This document shows positions 8,461 through 18,386 of a stretch of DNA of 64,000 nucleotides, one piece after another. A model generated the notes under the pieces. It was not told the origin of the DNA. It saw only the letters and a list, made by a program, of their open reading frames with translations, and searched no databases. Position 1 is the first letter of the stretch; each line of letters opens with the position of its first letter. The DNA is from Nocardiopsis eucommiae (GTDB lineage: Bacteria; Actinomycetota; Actinomycetes; Streptosporangiales; Streptosporangiaceae). The position numbers were made by a program, and so were the translations under genes. The stretch covers positions 42,299 through 106,298 of the forward strand of contig CP074403.1 in the NCBI GenBank assembly GCA_018388625.1, in the 5' to 3' direction.

Positions 8461-9068
8461 AGGGCGCCCCTCAGGTTAGGTATTTCGGACTTCGTCGCGA
8501 AGGGGAAGTCGAGGTCCGATCAGAGTAGGGTCACCCACACCCAAGCACAAACCGCAGATAACTGATTCAGATAAAAAGACACCCTCAGATCCAATAAGCG
8601 AAACCGCAGATGATCTTGAACGGGTTTCTGTCATCCGCAGATCAGACCATGCGGACCTGCGGGGAAACCGCAGGTGAGGCTATTCATGGCTAGCGCTCGA
8701 CCCAACCCATGAGGCGAACCACCGCACGCGAGTACCAACCAACCTCCTTCGCCCCGGAGCGGAACAAAGCGCCGAAAAACTTCCGCTCGAACCACCCCGC
8801 AGCTGCTTCCCGAGCGAGCCAGGACGGCGATCACCAGTCACGCCTACTAGGAGGCGTGAACCAAGGCCTCTGGCGAGATCGCGAGGGAGTTCCGGTGGGC
8901 GGGGCCACGATTCGGGCGCAGGAGCAGATCTATGACCTGGGGGTTCTTCGACGGTGGTTCGCTCGCTAGGACCGATCCAAGGAAGGGCCTGGACCAGAAA
9001 CGGAGCCTTCCTCCGGAGACGGTCGCCCCTTGGCGAGTTGGTCATCCAGAAGGCAGCAGAATCGGTGT
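8461..9068. other. Intergenic region, no gene seen; contains CCGCAGAT repeats
   Basis: Apart from the repeat cluster at 8552-8675, no coding signal. It separates the minus-strand DGQHR gene from the plus-strand NTPase gene and probably holds both promoters. Confidence 0.5.
8552..8675. repeat. Cluster of CCGCAGAT/GT motifs with an inverted repeat
   Basis: CCGCAGAT at 8552-8559, 8604-8611 and 8635-8642; CCGCAGGT at 8668-8675, which pairs with ACCTGCGG at 8655-8662. Repeated sites upstream of the DGQHR gene look like regulator binding sites or iterons. Confidence 0.5.
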
Positions 9069-11541
9069 ATGGGACGAACGTGGATGTGGGTCACCGCCGC
9101 CTTCATAGCGGCCTCGTCGGCGACGTTGACCGCATACCTACTCTTGTCTGGTTTGGAGGAATTGTCATGGTTTGCGGGCACGGGATCCTTCGTCCTAGCC
9201 GCCGCGGCACTGGCCTTGGCCTGGTCACAGCGCCCCTCCTCCACACCAACACCCCCATCCACCCCGAGGACCACGCGGGCGAGAAATCAACTGCGCGACA
9301 ACCACGGCACCACGCTCCAAGCCGAAACCATTCACGGGCCGGTCTCCATTCACCCCTCACCCACTCCGGTGAGCTCCTCCGTACCGGGGTGGGTCGATAC
9401 GGCCCAGCCCATCCGCCAGGCCAAGGCGAGCGAGCTGGGCACCCACCACGCCCTCCCAGGTAAGACGCAAGGTCTTCCCCTACATCGCCCGAGACACCGA
9501 CGACGAACTCGACCAACGCCTCCTCTCTGTCGCGGCGACACCACGTGGCGGGCTGGTCCTGGTCTCCGGATTCTCGACCGCGGGCAAGACCCGGGCACTG
9601 GTCGAGGCACTGGTGCGCAACCTGCCCGACCGGATACTGGTGGCCCCACCCGAGGGCACCGACCTACGCTCCCTGCCCGCCTGGCTCAAGGAACGGGCCG
9701 CACGAGCACCGCGAGGATGGGTGGTGTGGTTGGACGACCTGGACCGCCACCTGAGCGCCTCCAACCTCACCCCGGCCCTGGTGACCGAGCTCGGCCTGGC
9801 CGACGCGGTGGTGGCCGCCACCATCCGTCAGGGAGAGTTGAAGACCCTGCGTCCAAGCGCGACCGACCGCGTCTCTTCCTCTGAGGGGGTGGGGTACGCG
9901 GTACTCAAGACCCCACCGATCACCATCGACCGCTCCTGGAATGAGCGAGAACGCGAGCGGGCCCGCTCCAGCGGCGACGACCGGTTGGCCAAGGCAGCGG
10001 ACGATCAGCGATTCGGCGTGGCCGAGCAGTTGGCCGCCGGCCCCCTCCTGCAAAGCACCTGGAACGACGGCCCCGGCGGAGGGCATCCACGTGGCTACGC
10101 GCTGGTGGCTGCTGCGGTCGACTTGGCCAGCGCCGGCTTGGCGAGCCCGTTGACGCGCGAGCAACTCCACGCCGCCCACACCACCTATCTGCCCCCACCT
10201 CCGCCTCTGCCAGAGGGGACCGACCAGGCCTGGGAGTGGGCTACCTGCCCGCGTAGTGGTACGGCCGGGCTCTTGGTCCCCGTAGATCACGAGGGTCTTC
10301 GGTGGCGGGCCTTCGACTACCTCACCGCTCAGTGCTCTGTGCCCGAGTCCATATGGCGTTTGGCTTTGGACCTGGCCACCGACCGCGATCGCTTCACCAT
10401 TGCCTTCACCGCCTACGACGCCGAGCGTTTCGACATCGCCGGAGAGGCCTGGCGCCCGCTGGCCGAAGAGGGCAATCCCGAGGCGATGTCCTTCTTTGGT
10501 TACTTGCTGGAGAAGGCGGATCAATTGGTAGAGGCCGAACACTGGTACCGACGTGCCGCCGAACTAGACGACACCCACGCGATGTCTAGGCTCGGAAACC
10601 TGCTGAGAGACACAGACCGGGTGGAAGAGGCCGAACACTGGTACCGGAAAGCCACTGAGCTGGGGGAACCCAACCCCATGGTCCGTCTCGGACAGCTACT
10701 CAGAGACACAGACCGGGTGGAAGAGGCCGAACACTGGTACCGACGTGCCGCCGAACTAGACGACACCCACGCGATGTCTAGGCTCGGAGACCTGCTGAGA
10801 GACACAGACCGGGTGGAAGAGGCCGAACACTGGTACCGACGTGCCGCCGAACTAGACGACACCCACGCGATGGTCGACCTCGGAGACCTGCTGAGAGACA
10901 CAGACCGGGCGGAAGAGGCCGAACACTGGTACCGACGTGCCATCGAGCAGAACGACACCTACGCGATGTCTAGGCTCGGAAACCTGCTGAGAGACACAGA
11001 CCGGGTGGAAGAGGCCGAACACTGGTACCGACGTGCCGCCGAACTAGACGACACCTACGCGATGTCTAGGCTCGGAGACCTGCTGAGAGACACAGACCGG
11101 GTGGAAGAGGCCGAACACTGGTACCGACGTGCCGCCGAACTAGACGACACCTACGCGATGTCTAGGCTCGGAGACCTGCTGAGAGACACAGACCGGGTGG
11201 AAGAGGCCGAACACTGGTACCGACGTGCCATCGAGCAGAACGACACCTACGCGATGTTCAAACTCGCGTTCATGCTGTGGGAAACAGACCGGGTGGAGGA
11301 AGCCGAACACTGGTTCCGCGAAGCCACCGAACAAGAAAACATCCATGCGATAGTCGGCTTGGGGTTCCTTCTGACATCGAAGGGCTGTTTGGAGGAAGCC
11401 GAACACTGGTTTCGCAAAGCCACCGAACACGGCAATACCAACGCAATGGCGGGCCTCGCACATCTGATGGCAGCGAAGGGCTGTTCGGAGGAAGCCGAGC
11501 ACTGGCTGCGTCTGGCAGATGAGACCAAGGAGGACGACTGA
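9069..11541 (+). CDS. Membrane-anchored P-loop NTPase with C-terminal Sel1-type repeats (one frame break)
   Basis: Two predicted TM helices (WVTAAFIAASSATLTAYLLL and FVLAAAALALAWS) are followed by a linker, then the frame changes near 9460-9475. Read through, the protein continues VRRKVFPYIARDTDDELDQR, a Walker A GFSTAGKTRAL and a Walker B-like WVVWLDDLDRH. Residues from about 490 to the end are 10-11 repeats of 32 residues (AEHWYRRAAELDDTHAM...) of the Sel1/TPR kind. Total about 820 residues. P-loop proteins with repeat sensors and TM anchors are common in actinobacterial conflict systems; that role is inferred. The frame break needs one base fewer or two more, unlike the other breaks. Confidence 0.75.
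10531..11541 (+). repeat. 96-bp tandem coding repeats (Sel1 units)
   Basis: Units begin at 10531 and every 96 bp after (10627, 10723 ... 11491). Units 1-8 are almost identical at DNA level (GAGGCCGAACACTGGTACCG recurs); the last three have diverged. Such homogeneity means recent expansion or gene conversion, and copy number could vary between strains. Confidence 0.9.
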
Positions 11542-11631
11542 ACACCGTCGGGTCGGCAAGGAACGCCCGGTGCTGTGCTCCTCACCAGGCTCCGGGCTAA
11601 GTAGGGCGCCCCCTCGCGATATATCTCGGTC

Positions 11632-11806
11632 ATGTCCCTCTCGCCCGAGAACTGGACTGGAACCAGCACCACGCCCCCAAGGACCTGGCCAAGGCCTTAC
11701 CGGTGAAGCCGGTGAGGCCACCACTGGATCCGCTGGCTCAGCCAGAGCGGTCTTCGCCCGTGGTGGAGGAGCGCGATCGTGCTCAGGCGGTGCGGCATGA
11801 GTTGGG
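11632..11806 (+). pseudogene. Decayed MazG-like gene copy
   Basis: ATG at 11632 lies in TCTCGGTCATGTCC, the same context as the MazG gene at 13485. Matching pieces follow in different frames: LDWNQHHAPKDLAKA, GEAGEA, then PVVEERDRAQAVRHEL, paralleling DWDQFHTPKNLAMA, GEAGEL and AVMEDPAKAEAVRQEM. The middle is deleted and the C-terminal half is missing. Confidence 0.7.
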
Positions 11807-11959
11807 GCTGAGGTGCTCTTTTCCCTGTTGCGTCTGGCTGACGTTTGGGGGTGGGCTTGAAGGGACTCTCGCGCGAGAAGTTCACCGTAAACTCCGGCGA
11901 GTATCCGCAGAACTGGTCCGCGCAGGCGCGGGCGAGTACATCTCTTGGGAAGAAGGATC

Positions 11960-13000
11960 GTGAAGGTCGCCCTCCAGCCCGCTAGCTTGAAGACGAAGTC
12001 GGTATTGCTTCACTACCAGGACACCATCGATCGTCCTGTTGATGTGAGCCAATACCGGAGCTTGATGAGCTCCGAGTTCGACACCCTGATGGACCTGCAC
12101 CCCTCCGGCCAGGTGGCCCTGTGGGGATTGACTCCGGGGAAAGACAACGCCAACGTCAGCAAGTACAACAAGCTCAGTGCTGATGACTACGTCTTCTTCT
12201 ACGGCGAAAAGCGCCTGTACCTTGGCGGCTACATCACGCACACCTTCCACAACCCTGAGCTAGCCAAGCAGTTGTGGACGGTCGATCACCGAGGCCAGAC
12301 GTGGGAGCACATGTACTCCCTGGGGTCGTTGCGTAGCTTCTCGGTGCCCATCGAGGAGGTGCGCGAGTGCTTGGGTGTCTCATCGGGGTTCTACGTGATG
12401 AACCTCTACGTCGCTGATGGGGAGAAGGCTGAACGTCTCATTGAGCTGTGCAACCTGACTGAGCCGCCTTCTCAGCGATCTCGCCAACGACGTCGCGTCC
12501 GGTCGAAGGCGTCAACGCGTCCCGCTCCGCCCGCGAGCACGGGCGAGAGCGACCGTCGAGTCGAGATCAGCTACCGGACCGAGCAAAAGAGGGTGCGCGA
12601 TTGGCTGTTGTCGATCACTGATGCTGAGTGCGCCTTGTGCGGACGCCATCTCCCGGATGAGTTTCTCGTGGCCGCCCATATCAAGAAGCGAGCCCAATGC
12701 ACCGAGGAGGAACGTCACGACGTGGGTAACGTGGCCATGCTCGCGTGTGCGTTGGGGTGCGACAAGCTCTTCGAGGAGGGGTACGTCGCCGTCGGGACGC
12801 AGGGGCAGATCTTGGTGAGCCCCGAGGTCGAGCACGTGCCTCACCTGCAGGTGTACGTGAAGGAGCATCTGGCGGGGCGTCGAGTGTCTTGGCATACCGG
12901 CACCAGGGCCAGCTACTTCGCTTGGCACCGTACGCGGACGTTTGTCGCTGGCCTGGCCCCGCTCGATCAGCGTCCAGTCTTGGATTCGATGGCGCGCTAG
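11960..13000 (+). CDS. HNH endonuclease with N-terminal PUA/EVE-like domain
   Basis: The GTG at 11960 has a GAAGAAGGA site; 346 residues. The C-terminal third is an HNH/McrA-type nuclease: zinc-type CALCGRH, then FLVAAHIKKRA, then VGNVAMLACALGCDKLFEEG (Cys pairs, AAHI His and the N...D/F segment). The N-terminal ~150 residues (VALWGLTPGKDNANVSKYNK, YVFFYGEKRLYLGGYITHTF) resemble EVE/ASCH-type modified-base readers. Together they suggest a type IV, modification-dependent restriction enzyme; the reader assignment is inference. Confidence 0.8.
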   Translation: MKVALQPASLKTKSVLLHYQDTIDRPVDVSQYRSLMSSEFDTLMDLHPSGQVALWGLTPGKDNANVSKYNKLSADDYVFFYGEKRLYLGGYITHTFHNPELAKQLWTVDHRGQTWEHMYSLGSLRSFSVPIEEVRECLGVSSGFYVMNLYVADGEKAERLIELCNLTEPPSQRSRQRRRVRSKASTRPAPPASTGESDRRVEISYRTEQKRVRDWLLSITDAECALCGRHLPDEFLVAAHIKKRAQCTEEERHDVGNVAMLACALGCDKLFEEGYVAVGTQGQILVSPEVEHVPHLQVYVKEHLAGRRVSWHTGTRASYFAWHRTRTFVAGLAPLDQRPVLDSMAR

Positions 13001-13484
13001 AGGCGTGGCCACGCGGGGGCTACCCCGGAAGGTTCGAGGGGGACGCTCCTGTGGCAGGTGTGGGGGCCGCTTGGGGCCGTGCTCCTATCGGAACGTCTTC
13101 GGGCCTTGGCGGGCCCGCTAGGTGAGGAAGGCTCTCAGAGCCGCTGGAGCGGAAGAACCCTGTTCAGGGGGCCGAATCTCTGGATGGATCTCGGGGTCGG
13201 GGACTTCTTCAGGGGGCCTCCAACCGTGGCGCGTGGACCGCAAGTGCTGTCCTTGTGGTCACGCCTGCCACGGTTCGCTCTGTGCCTGAAAAGTTCCCCG
13301 AACCCCCGAGAGCCATCCGAGAGGTTCGGGGACCGCGCGGGGTTCGTGGGTGGGTAGGTGGGTTCCGTGTGCGAAGCGCGAGGCCACGAACGCGTCGAAG
13401 AGGGGGCAACCGATACTGCTCGACACTGACGTTCTCGCTGGCTCCGGCGTCGGTGTGCCTCCTGAGGCGTGATATCCCTCGGTC
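13001..13484. other. Intergenic region, no gene; one strong hairpin
   Basis: No coding signal. A hairpin at 13296-13331 (CCCCGAACC and GGTTCGGGG around an 18-nt loop) lies upstream of the MazG gene; it may be a terminator or an attenuator. Confidence 0.45.
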
Positions 13485-13840
13485 ATGTCCATCTCCTCGC
13501 TTCAGACCGCTCTGGCCGACTTCGCCCGGCAGCGGGACTGGGACCAGTTCCACACCCCCAAGAACCTGGCCATGGCGCTGGCCGGTGAGGCCGGTGAACT
13601 GGCCGCCGAGTTCCAGTGGCTGACCCCGAGCAGTCCCAGGCGGTCATGGAGGACCCCGCCAAGGCCGAAGCCGTTCGCCAGGAAATGGCCGACGTGTTCT
13701 CCTACCTGCTGCGCCTGGCGACCGTTCTGGACGTGGACCTCGAACAGGCCCTAAAGGACAAGGTCGACCTCAACACCACCAGGTACCCCGTCGACCGCGC
13801 CTACGGCACCGCGGCCAAGTACACCGACCTCGACCGGTAG
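13485..13840 (+). CDS. MazG-like nucleotide pyrophosphohydrolase (one frame break)
   Basis: 118 residues after repair: SISSLQTALADFARQRDWDQ, FHTPKNLAMALAGEAGELAA (the E-x-x-E metal site), then at 13626 a C-run (CTGACCCCGAG) needs one more C to continue EQSQAVMEDPAKAEAVRQEM and ADVFSYLLRLATVLDVDLEQ (second metal site). Length and ending match small MazG/iMazG proteins that hydrolyse (d)NTPs to monophosphates. A decayed copy lies on the other side of the HNH gene. Confidence 0.88.
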
Positions 13841-13900
13841 GGACGAACTCCTGGGTGGGGGTTCATCCGGGTTCGCACTTTTCAGAACCGTCCATGCCTC

Positions 13901-15932
13901 GTGGCAGAGTGGCCGCATGCTCGAGTCAGCCAGTGCCTGCGGCCCCCACTCTTCCCCTCCGTCGGTGATCGCAGCGGATTTCCCTCCGTGCCCGACCAGA
14001 AGTCTCGTGCCCTGGTCGCGGAGAAGGCCCGCGAAATCCACGCCCTGGACACCACCGCTCTGGTCGACCTCCTCGCATCTCGGACCAAGGGCCTGTACGA
14101 CACCACGGAGGCCGAACGAAGGTCGTGGAGCGCCAGCATCAAGACGGTCACCGGCGTGCTCATGGAGGCCGGACTCGGTGATGTGTACGTGCTGCTGGAG
14201 ATGAGCGCTCTGACCAGCGACAAGCGGATCGACATGGTCCTGGTCGGCTCCCACCCCCAAAGCGGAGAGATCTCTTTGGTGGTGGTGGAGAACAAGCAGT
14301 GGTCGTACATGCGGCCGCACCGCCGTACCGGGTTGGTCGACCACCCCGGCGCCCCCGCCAAGGGCAGTGTGCACCCCTTGGAGCAGGCCTGGGACTACGG
14401 CAGGAACCTGTCCTGGAACCTCCCCATGCTCAAGGACAGGTGGACCTGCGTGGCCAACCTGCACAACGCCCCGCCCGACCGGATCACCAATCCTCCCGCG
14501 CCCGCCCACATCGACCCGGAGCGAGCCAAGATGTTCGGGACCGGCCCCGAACACAGGCGCAGGTTCGCCGAGTTCCTGACCTCGGTGATCCGCGCGGAGT
14601 GGGCGGCCACGCATCTGCAGACCCTCAAGACCGCGCATGTTCGCCCCTCCGAGGAGTTGATGCGCTTGGTCAACACGAGTGTGAGGGCAAGGGGTGAGTT
14701 CTTCCCCTGCTGCACGAGCAGCGAGCGGCGTTCCGCCACATCGTTCACGTCGTCGACCAGAAGTTCTCCGCCAACGACAAGAACGTCTTCATCGTCGTGG
14801 GTGGCCCTGGCACCGGCAAGAGCGTCCTGGCGCTGGAACTCCTCGGCTACTTCAACGGCCTGGCGAGCCCGACCGTGCACGCCTCGGGCAGTAGCGCCTT
14901 CGCCAACGCGTTGCGGTACCACGTCTCCGGGGACCGGGACGAGGTCGCGCAGATCTTCACCTACTTCAACCAGCACCGCCATCGGTCGGCCAACCATCTC
15001 AACGTCATCTTGTGTGATGAGGCGCATCGGCTGCGCAAGGACTCCAACACGCAGTACATGGCCAGGGAGGAGCGCGAGGACACCCCCAGGTGGACGAGCT
15101 CATCCAGGCGGCGCGGGTCCCGGTGTTCTTCCTCGACCCCTACCAGGTCGTTCGAAACGAGGAAGTCGGTACCCCGGACACCATCCGGCGGGCGGCGATC
15201 GAACTCGGTATCCGTGAGGAGAACATCCACGAGATCGATCTGAAGACCCAGTTCCGTCAGAGCTCTTGTCCGGAGTACCTCGACTGGCTCGAGGACCTCC
15301 TGGGCTACCAAGACGCCCAGCCCAGGCCGTGGAACTATCAGGGCCCGTTCCAGTTCCTGCTCGCTGAGAGCCCCGAGCAGATGGAGTCCTACCTACGGCT
15401 GCGGGTGGCGCTCGGCAACACGGCGAGGATGACCGCTGGATACTGCTGGCCCTGGTCGAGGAAGCCCGTCCCGGGAGGGGGCCTGGTCGAGGACATCCAG
15501 ATCGGTGACTGGCGTTACCCCTGGAACTCCGCGGTGCCCCGCAAGGGCATCCCTGGTACGAGCACCTGGGCGACCGACCCTCGAGGGTTGGACCAGGTCG
15601 GCTGCATCTATACGGCCCAGGGCCTGGAGTGGGACTACTCCGGCGTCATCATGGGGCACGACTACACCTGGACCGGGTCGCAGTGGCGGGCGCGTCGGGG
15701 CAATGACCGCAAGATCTGGGGGAAGAACCTGCACTCCATGGTCCGCAATGTCTATCGTGTCCTGGCCACGCGGGGTCGAGAGGGCATGGTGCTCTACTCC
15801 ACCGATGCCGCCACGCGAGGGCTACTGGCCTCTTTGGGGGTTCCTTCTCTGACTCCCGCCCTGGAAAGGTTGCGGGAGGAGAACCCTGGCGTCGTGGTGC
15901 CAACACGCACGCAACGCCTCAGCCTGTTCTGA
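13901..15932 (+). CDS. Nuclease-DUF2075 (Schlafen-like) helicase fusion, two frame breaks
   Basis: About 680 residues after adding one C near 14705 and one near 15088 (ACACCCCCAGG). N-terminal part has a PD-(D/E)XK pattern (KRIDMVLVG ... SLVVVENKQW). The centre has Walker A GGPGTGKSV and a DEAH-type Walker B VILCDEAHRL; the C-terminal part has KTQFRQSS and YTAQGLEWDYSGVI, the signature of DUF2075. Likely a nucleic-acid helicase/nuclease of the island. The start is uncertain: GTG at 13901 or 13988, neither with a good ribosome site. Confidence 0.8.
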
Positions 15933-15938
15933 GCGCCT

Positions 15939-15993
15939 CCCCAGACATGAACGTGCCCCGGGGGAAGCCCCCGGGGCACGTTCATGTCTGGGG
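15939..15993. terminator. Perfect 26-bp stem, bidirectional terminator
   Basis: CCCCAGACATGAACGTGCCC with its exact complement around AAG. It separates the plus-strand helicase gene from the minus-strand conjugation operon and contains the stop codon of the DUF4913 gene. Confidence 0.92.
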
Positions 15994-16570
15994 GCCTGGC
16001 CGCACGTCCCGGCCAACCAGACCGTGGCGACGAGGCGGGCCCTCAGACGGGGAGTCCTCGTCCTCCTCGTCCTCCCACCATCCGTCCGGCGCCCAGTCCG
16101 CTTGCAGGGCCTCGGCCTCACGATGGCGTTCACCGGCGCACTGCCGGAAGGGGCCGTTCTGCCCCATCAGGAGGGGTGTGATGGTCGGCGTGGTCACGCA
16201 GCCACACCGACATGCCCGTCTGTTCGTCCAGGCGTAGGCTCTCCCAGGACCGCCACATCGCGTCCAGGCGAGCGATGGCCTCGCTATGCCGCCACCACTG
16301 GCGGCACCACTTGTTCTCGCCGCCCTCGACGCGCCTGAACATGGGCAGGAAGTAGAACTGCACCCATTCCTCGAGGCTGTCGTAGACCGGCTCGTTCTCC
16401 TCCTCGTCCTCGACCTCCTCATCGGAGTCGGGGCTGGGCTCTGAGTCGCCCTCCAACTCCGCTCTGGCCGCTTCCTCTCCCAGCTCATCGAACCAGGAAT
16501 CCCAGAAGGAAGCATCGACGGCCTCCTCCGACTCCTGAGAGCCAACACCATCGGATTCGTTCGGACTCAC
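15982..16570 (-). CDS. DUF4913 protein, last gene of the conjugation operon (one frame break)
   Basis: About 195 residues. Acidic N-terminus (EDEEENEPVYDSLEEW), then the DUF4913 core WVQFYFLPMFRRV, WCRQWWRHSEAIARLDAMWR and MSVWLRDHADHH. A missing C near 16173 (CACACCCCTCCTG) hides the conserved end PLLMGQNGPFRQCAGERH. DUF4913 proteins accompany actinobacterial conjugation operons; role unknown. ATG overlaps the coupling protein's stop (4 bp). Confidence 0.82.
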
Positions 16571-18372
16571 AAGGCTCCCTCGCGTTTACGGGCCGCGCGC
16601 GTGGCGGTGTCCTTCTCCGCCCTCTTGAAGGCCTCACCGATCTCCTTGGCCCGGGCCGAGGTGTACCAGGGCTTGAGCTTGATCAGCGCGGGCTTCATCC
16701 CGGTGGCCATCATCAGGGCACTGCCTCGAGGCATCGCCCGGATGGCGTCGGGGCTCAAGATCTCCTGACGCCGCAAGGACACGGACTCGCTGGTGCGTTC
16801 GGCGTAGGAGACGCTGGAGACGGTGACGTCGTGCTGACCGACCATGGTGGACAGATCACGCGCCAGGGTCGGGTCATCGATGCCCGCACCGATGATCTTG
16901 CGCGTGGCCGCGCCCCACAAGGCGTCGAACTTGTTCTCTCCCCACACCCCGACGCCCTGCTTACGGGACTGCAGGATGGTGACCGGGATGATCCCTCGCG
17001 AACCGAAGTGCGAGTACAGATCGGGTAGGTCGGCGATCTTACAGATGTTGGCCGCTTCGTCCAGGACGGCGATGAGCGGGTTGTCCAGGCGACCACCCTG
17101 CTGCTCGGCGGCGTTCTCACCCGCACGAAGGACACGGTCGGTCAGGGCCGCCACCAGGGGAGCGGCGGCCCCGGCCCCGGCCTTGCTCATCAGGTACAGA
17201 GTCTCCTGCGAGACCACGAAGGAGTCCGCGTCGAAGGAGGGAAGGGCCGTCTCGGGCGGGGTCACCCACTTCATGATCTGCGGATCGCGCAAGCATTTGG
17301 CCGCCGTACGCGCGGTCTGGTAGATACCGGCCCGCGTCTCCGGAGCTCCGTCCTGCGCTCCCTTGAGAGAGGAAGCCATGGGGTGCTGGCCCATCTCCCT
17401 GAGGATCTCCACCGGAGTGGGCAGCAGCTCATCGTCCAACCAGGTGGCGACGGTGTTCATGTCCTCGCCCGCTCCCGCGGCGGCCAGGATGAACGCGCAC
17501 AGCAGGTCGGCGGCGGCGGGCCCCCACATGTCCTTGTTCTGGCCGTCATCGACGGTCAGGACGAAGTGCCCCGCCAGACGGAAGGCGTCCTCGACGCTGG
17601 TGATGCCCTGCAGGGGGTTCCACCACCACAGCTGTTCGGTGTGGGTAATCCCCTGGGGGTCGAACAGCCAGGATTGCTGACCGGTGTCCTTCTCCCGGAT
17701 CTCGACCGTGGCCTGCCACACGTCCGGTTTGTTGGAGGTGACCAGCACCGGCGAAAAGCTCGAGGACAGGATGTGGGGGATCGCCAAGGAGGTGGTCTTA
17801 CCAGCGCGCGGCGCCATGATCGCCACGATGGTGTCCTCCCACGAGGCGTAGAGGGTCGGCCCCGTACGGTCCCCGGGAAGCTTGATGTCTCCCAGAGCCA
17901 GCCCGATCTCCTCACCGGGGAGCTTCTTCTGTTCCTTCTTGGTCTTGTTCTTGAGCGGAGCACGCAGACCGATCGCGCGTTCGCGTGTGGCCTCGGGACC
18001 GGCTTCAGCGACGATGTTGCTGTCACGGTTGATGGCGGCCACCGGGTCATCCGGAGAACTCCGGCGTTTGAGGGCCACGCGCGCGATCAGGGAAGCGACC
18101 ACGGTGACCACCAACAGGACCACCACGGCGACGGCGATCACGACGGGGGTCGGGGTACCCGGCCAGGTCTGTTCGGTCTCACCACGAACGAGCGCCCCTA
18201 CCCAGGCACCCCCGAACGAGGAGACCTCGCCACCGGTGAGCCGTGCGGCCACCCATGCGGCGGCCCACACACTCGCGAATATGACCACCAGTCCCCAGAG
18301 GCCTCCCAGGATCAGCCAGGGTGCCTGGGCGTTCTGCAAAGGGCCCCGGTCGGGTCCCAGGGTTCGACTCAC
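16567..18372 (-). CDS. Type IV coupling protein (VirD4/TraD/TraG family)
   Basis: 601 residues from the GTG at 18372 (AAGGAAGGG upstream, 14 bp after the VirB4 stop). Two N-terminal TM helices (LILGGLWGLVVIFASVWAAA; VVIAVAVVVLLVVTVVASLI), Walker A MAPRAGKTTSLAIPHI, Walker B NPLIAVLDEAANICKI and the TraG-type RGIIPVTILQSRKQG. It would bring the relaxase-DNA complex to the transfer channel. Intact frame. Confidence 0.93.
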   Translation of the reverse strand: MSRTLGPDRGPLQNAQAPWLILGGLWGLVVIFASVWAAAWVAARLTGGEVSSFGGAWVGALVRGETEQTWPGTPTPVVIAVAVVVLLVVTVVASLIARVALKRRSSPDDPVAAINRDSNIVAEAGPEATRERAIGLRAPLKNKTKKEQKKLPGEEIGLALGDIKLPGDRTGPTLYASWEDTIVAIMAPRAGKTTSLAIPHILSSSFSPVLVTSNKPDVWQATVEIREKDTGQQSWLFDPQGITHTEQLWWWNPLQGITSVEDAFRLAGHFVLTVDDGQNKDMWGPAAADLLCAFILAAAGAGEDMNTVATWLDDELLPTPVEILREMGQHPMASSLKGAQDGAPETRAGIYQTARTAAKCLRDPQIMKWVTPPETALPSFDADSFVVSQETLYLMSKAGAGAAAPLVAALTDRVLRAGENAAEQQGGRLDNPLIAVLDEAANICKIADLPDLYSHFGSRGIIPVTILQSRKQGVGVWGENKFDALWGAATRKIIGAGIDDPTLARDLSTMVGQHDVTVSSVSYAERTSESVSLRRQEILSPDAIRAMPRGSALMMATGMKPALIKLKPWYTSARAKEIGEAFKRAEKDTATRAARKREGAL

Positions 18373-18386
18373 GTCGCGGCCCTTCC

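Noticed and set aside
9500..9884. Continuation of the N-terminal NTPase frame (Arg/Pro-rich)
   Set aside because: The Walker A and B motifs are in the other frame; this reading loses all motifs after the break.
18340..18375. GGTTCGACTC looked like a tRNA T-arm
   Set aside because: No acceptor or anticodon arms; it is the start region of the coupling-protein gene.
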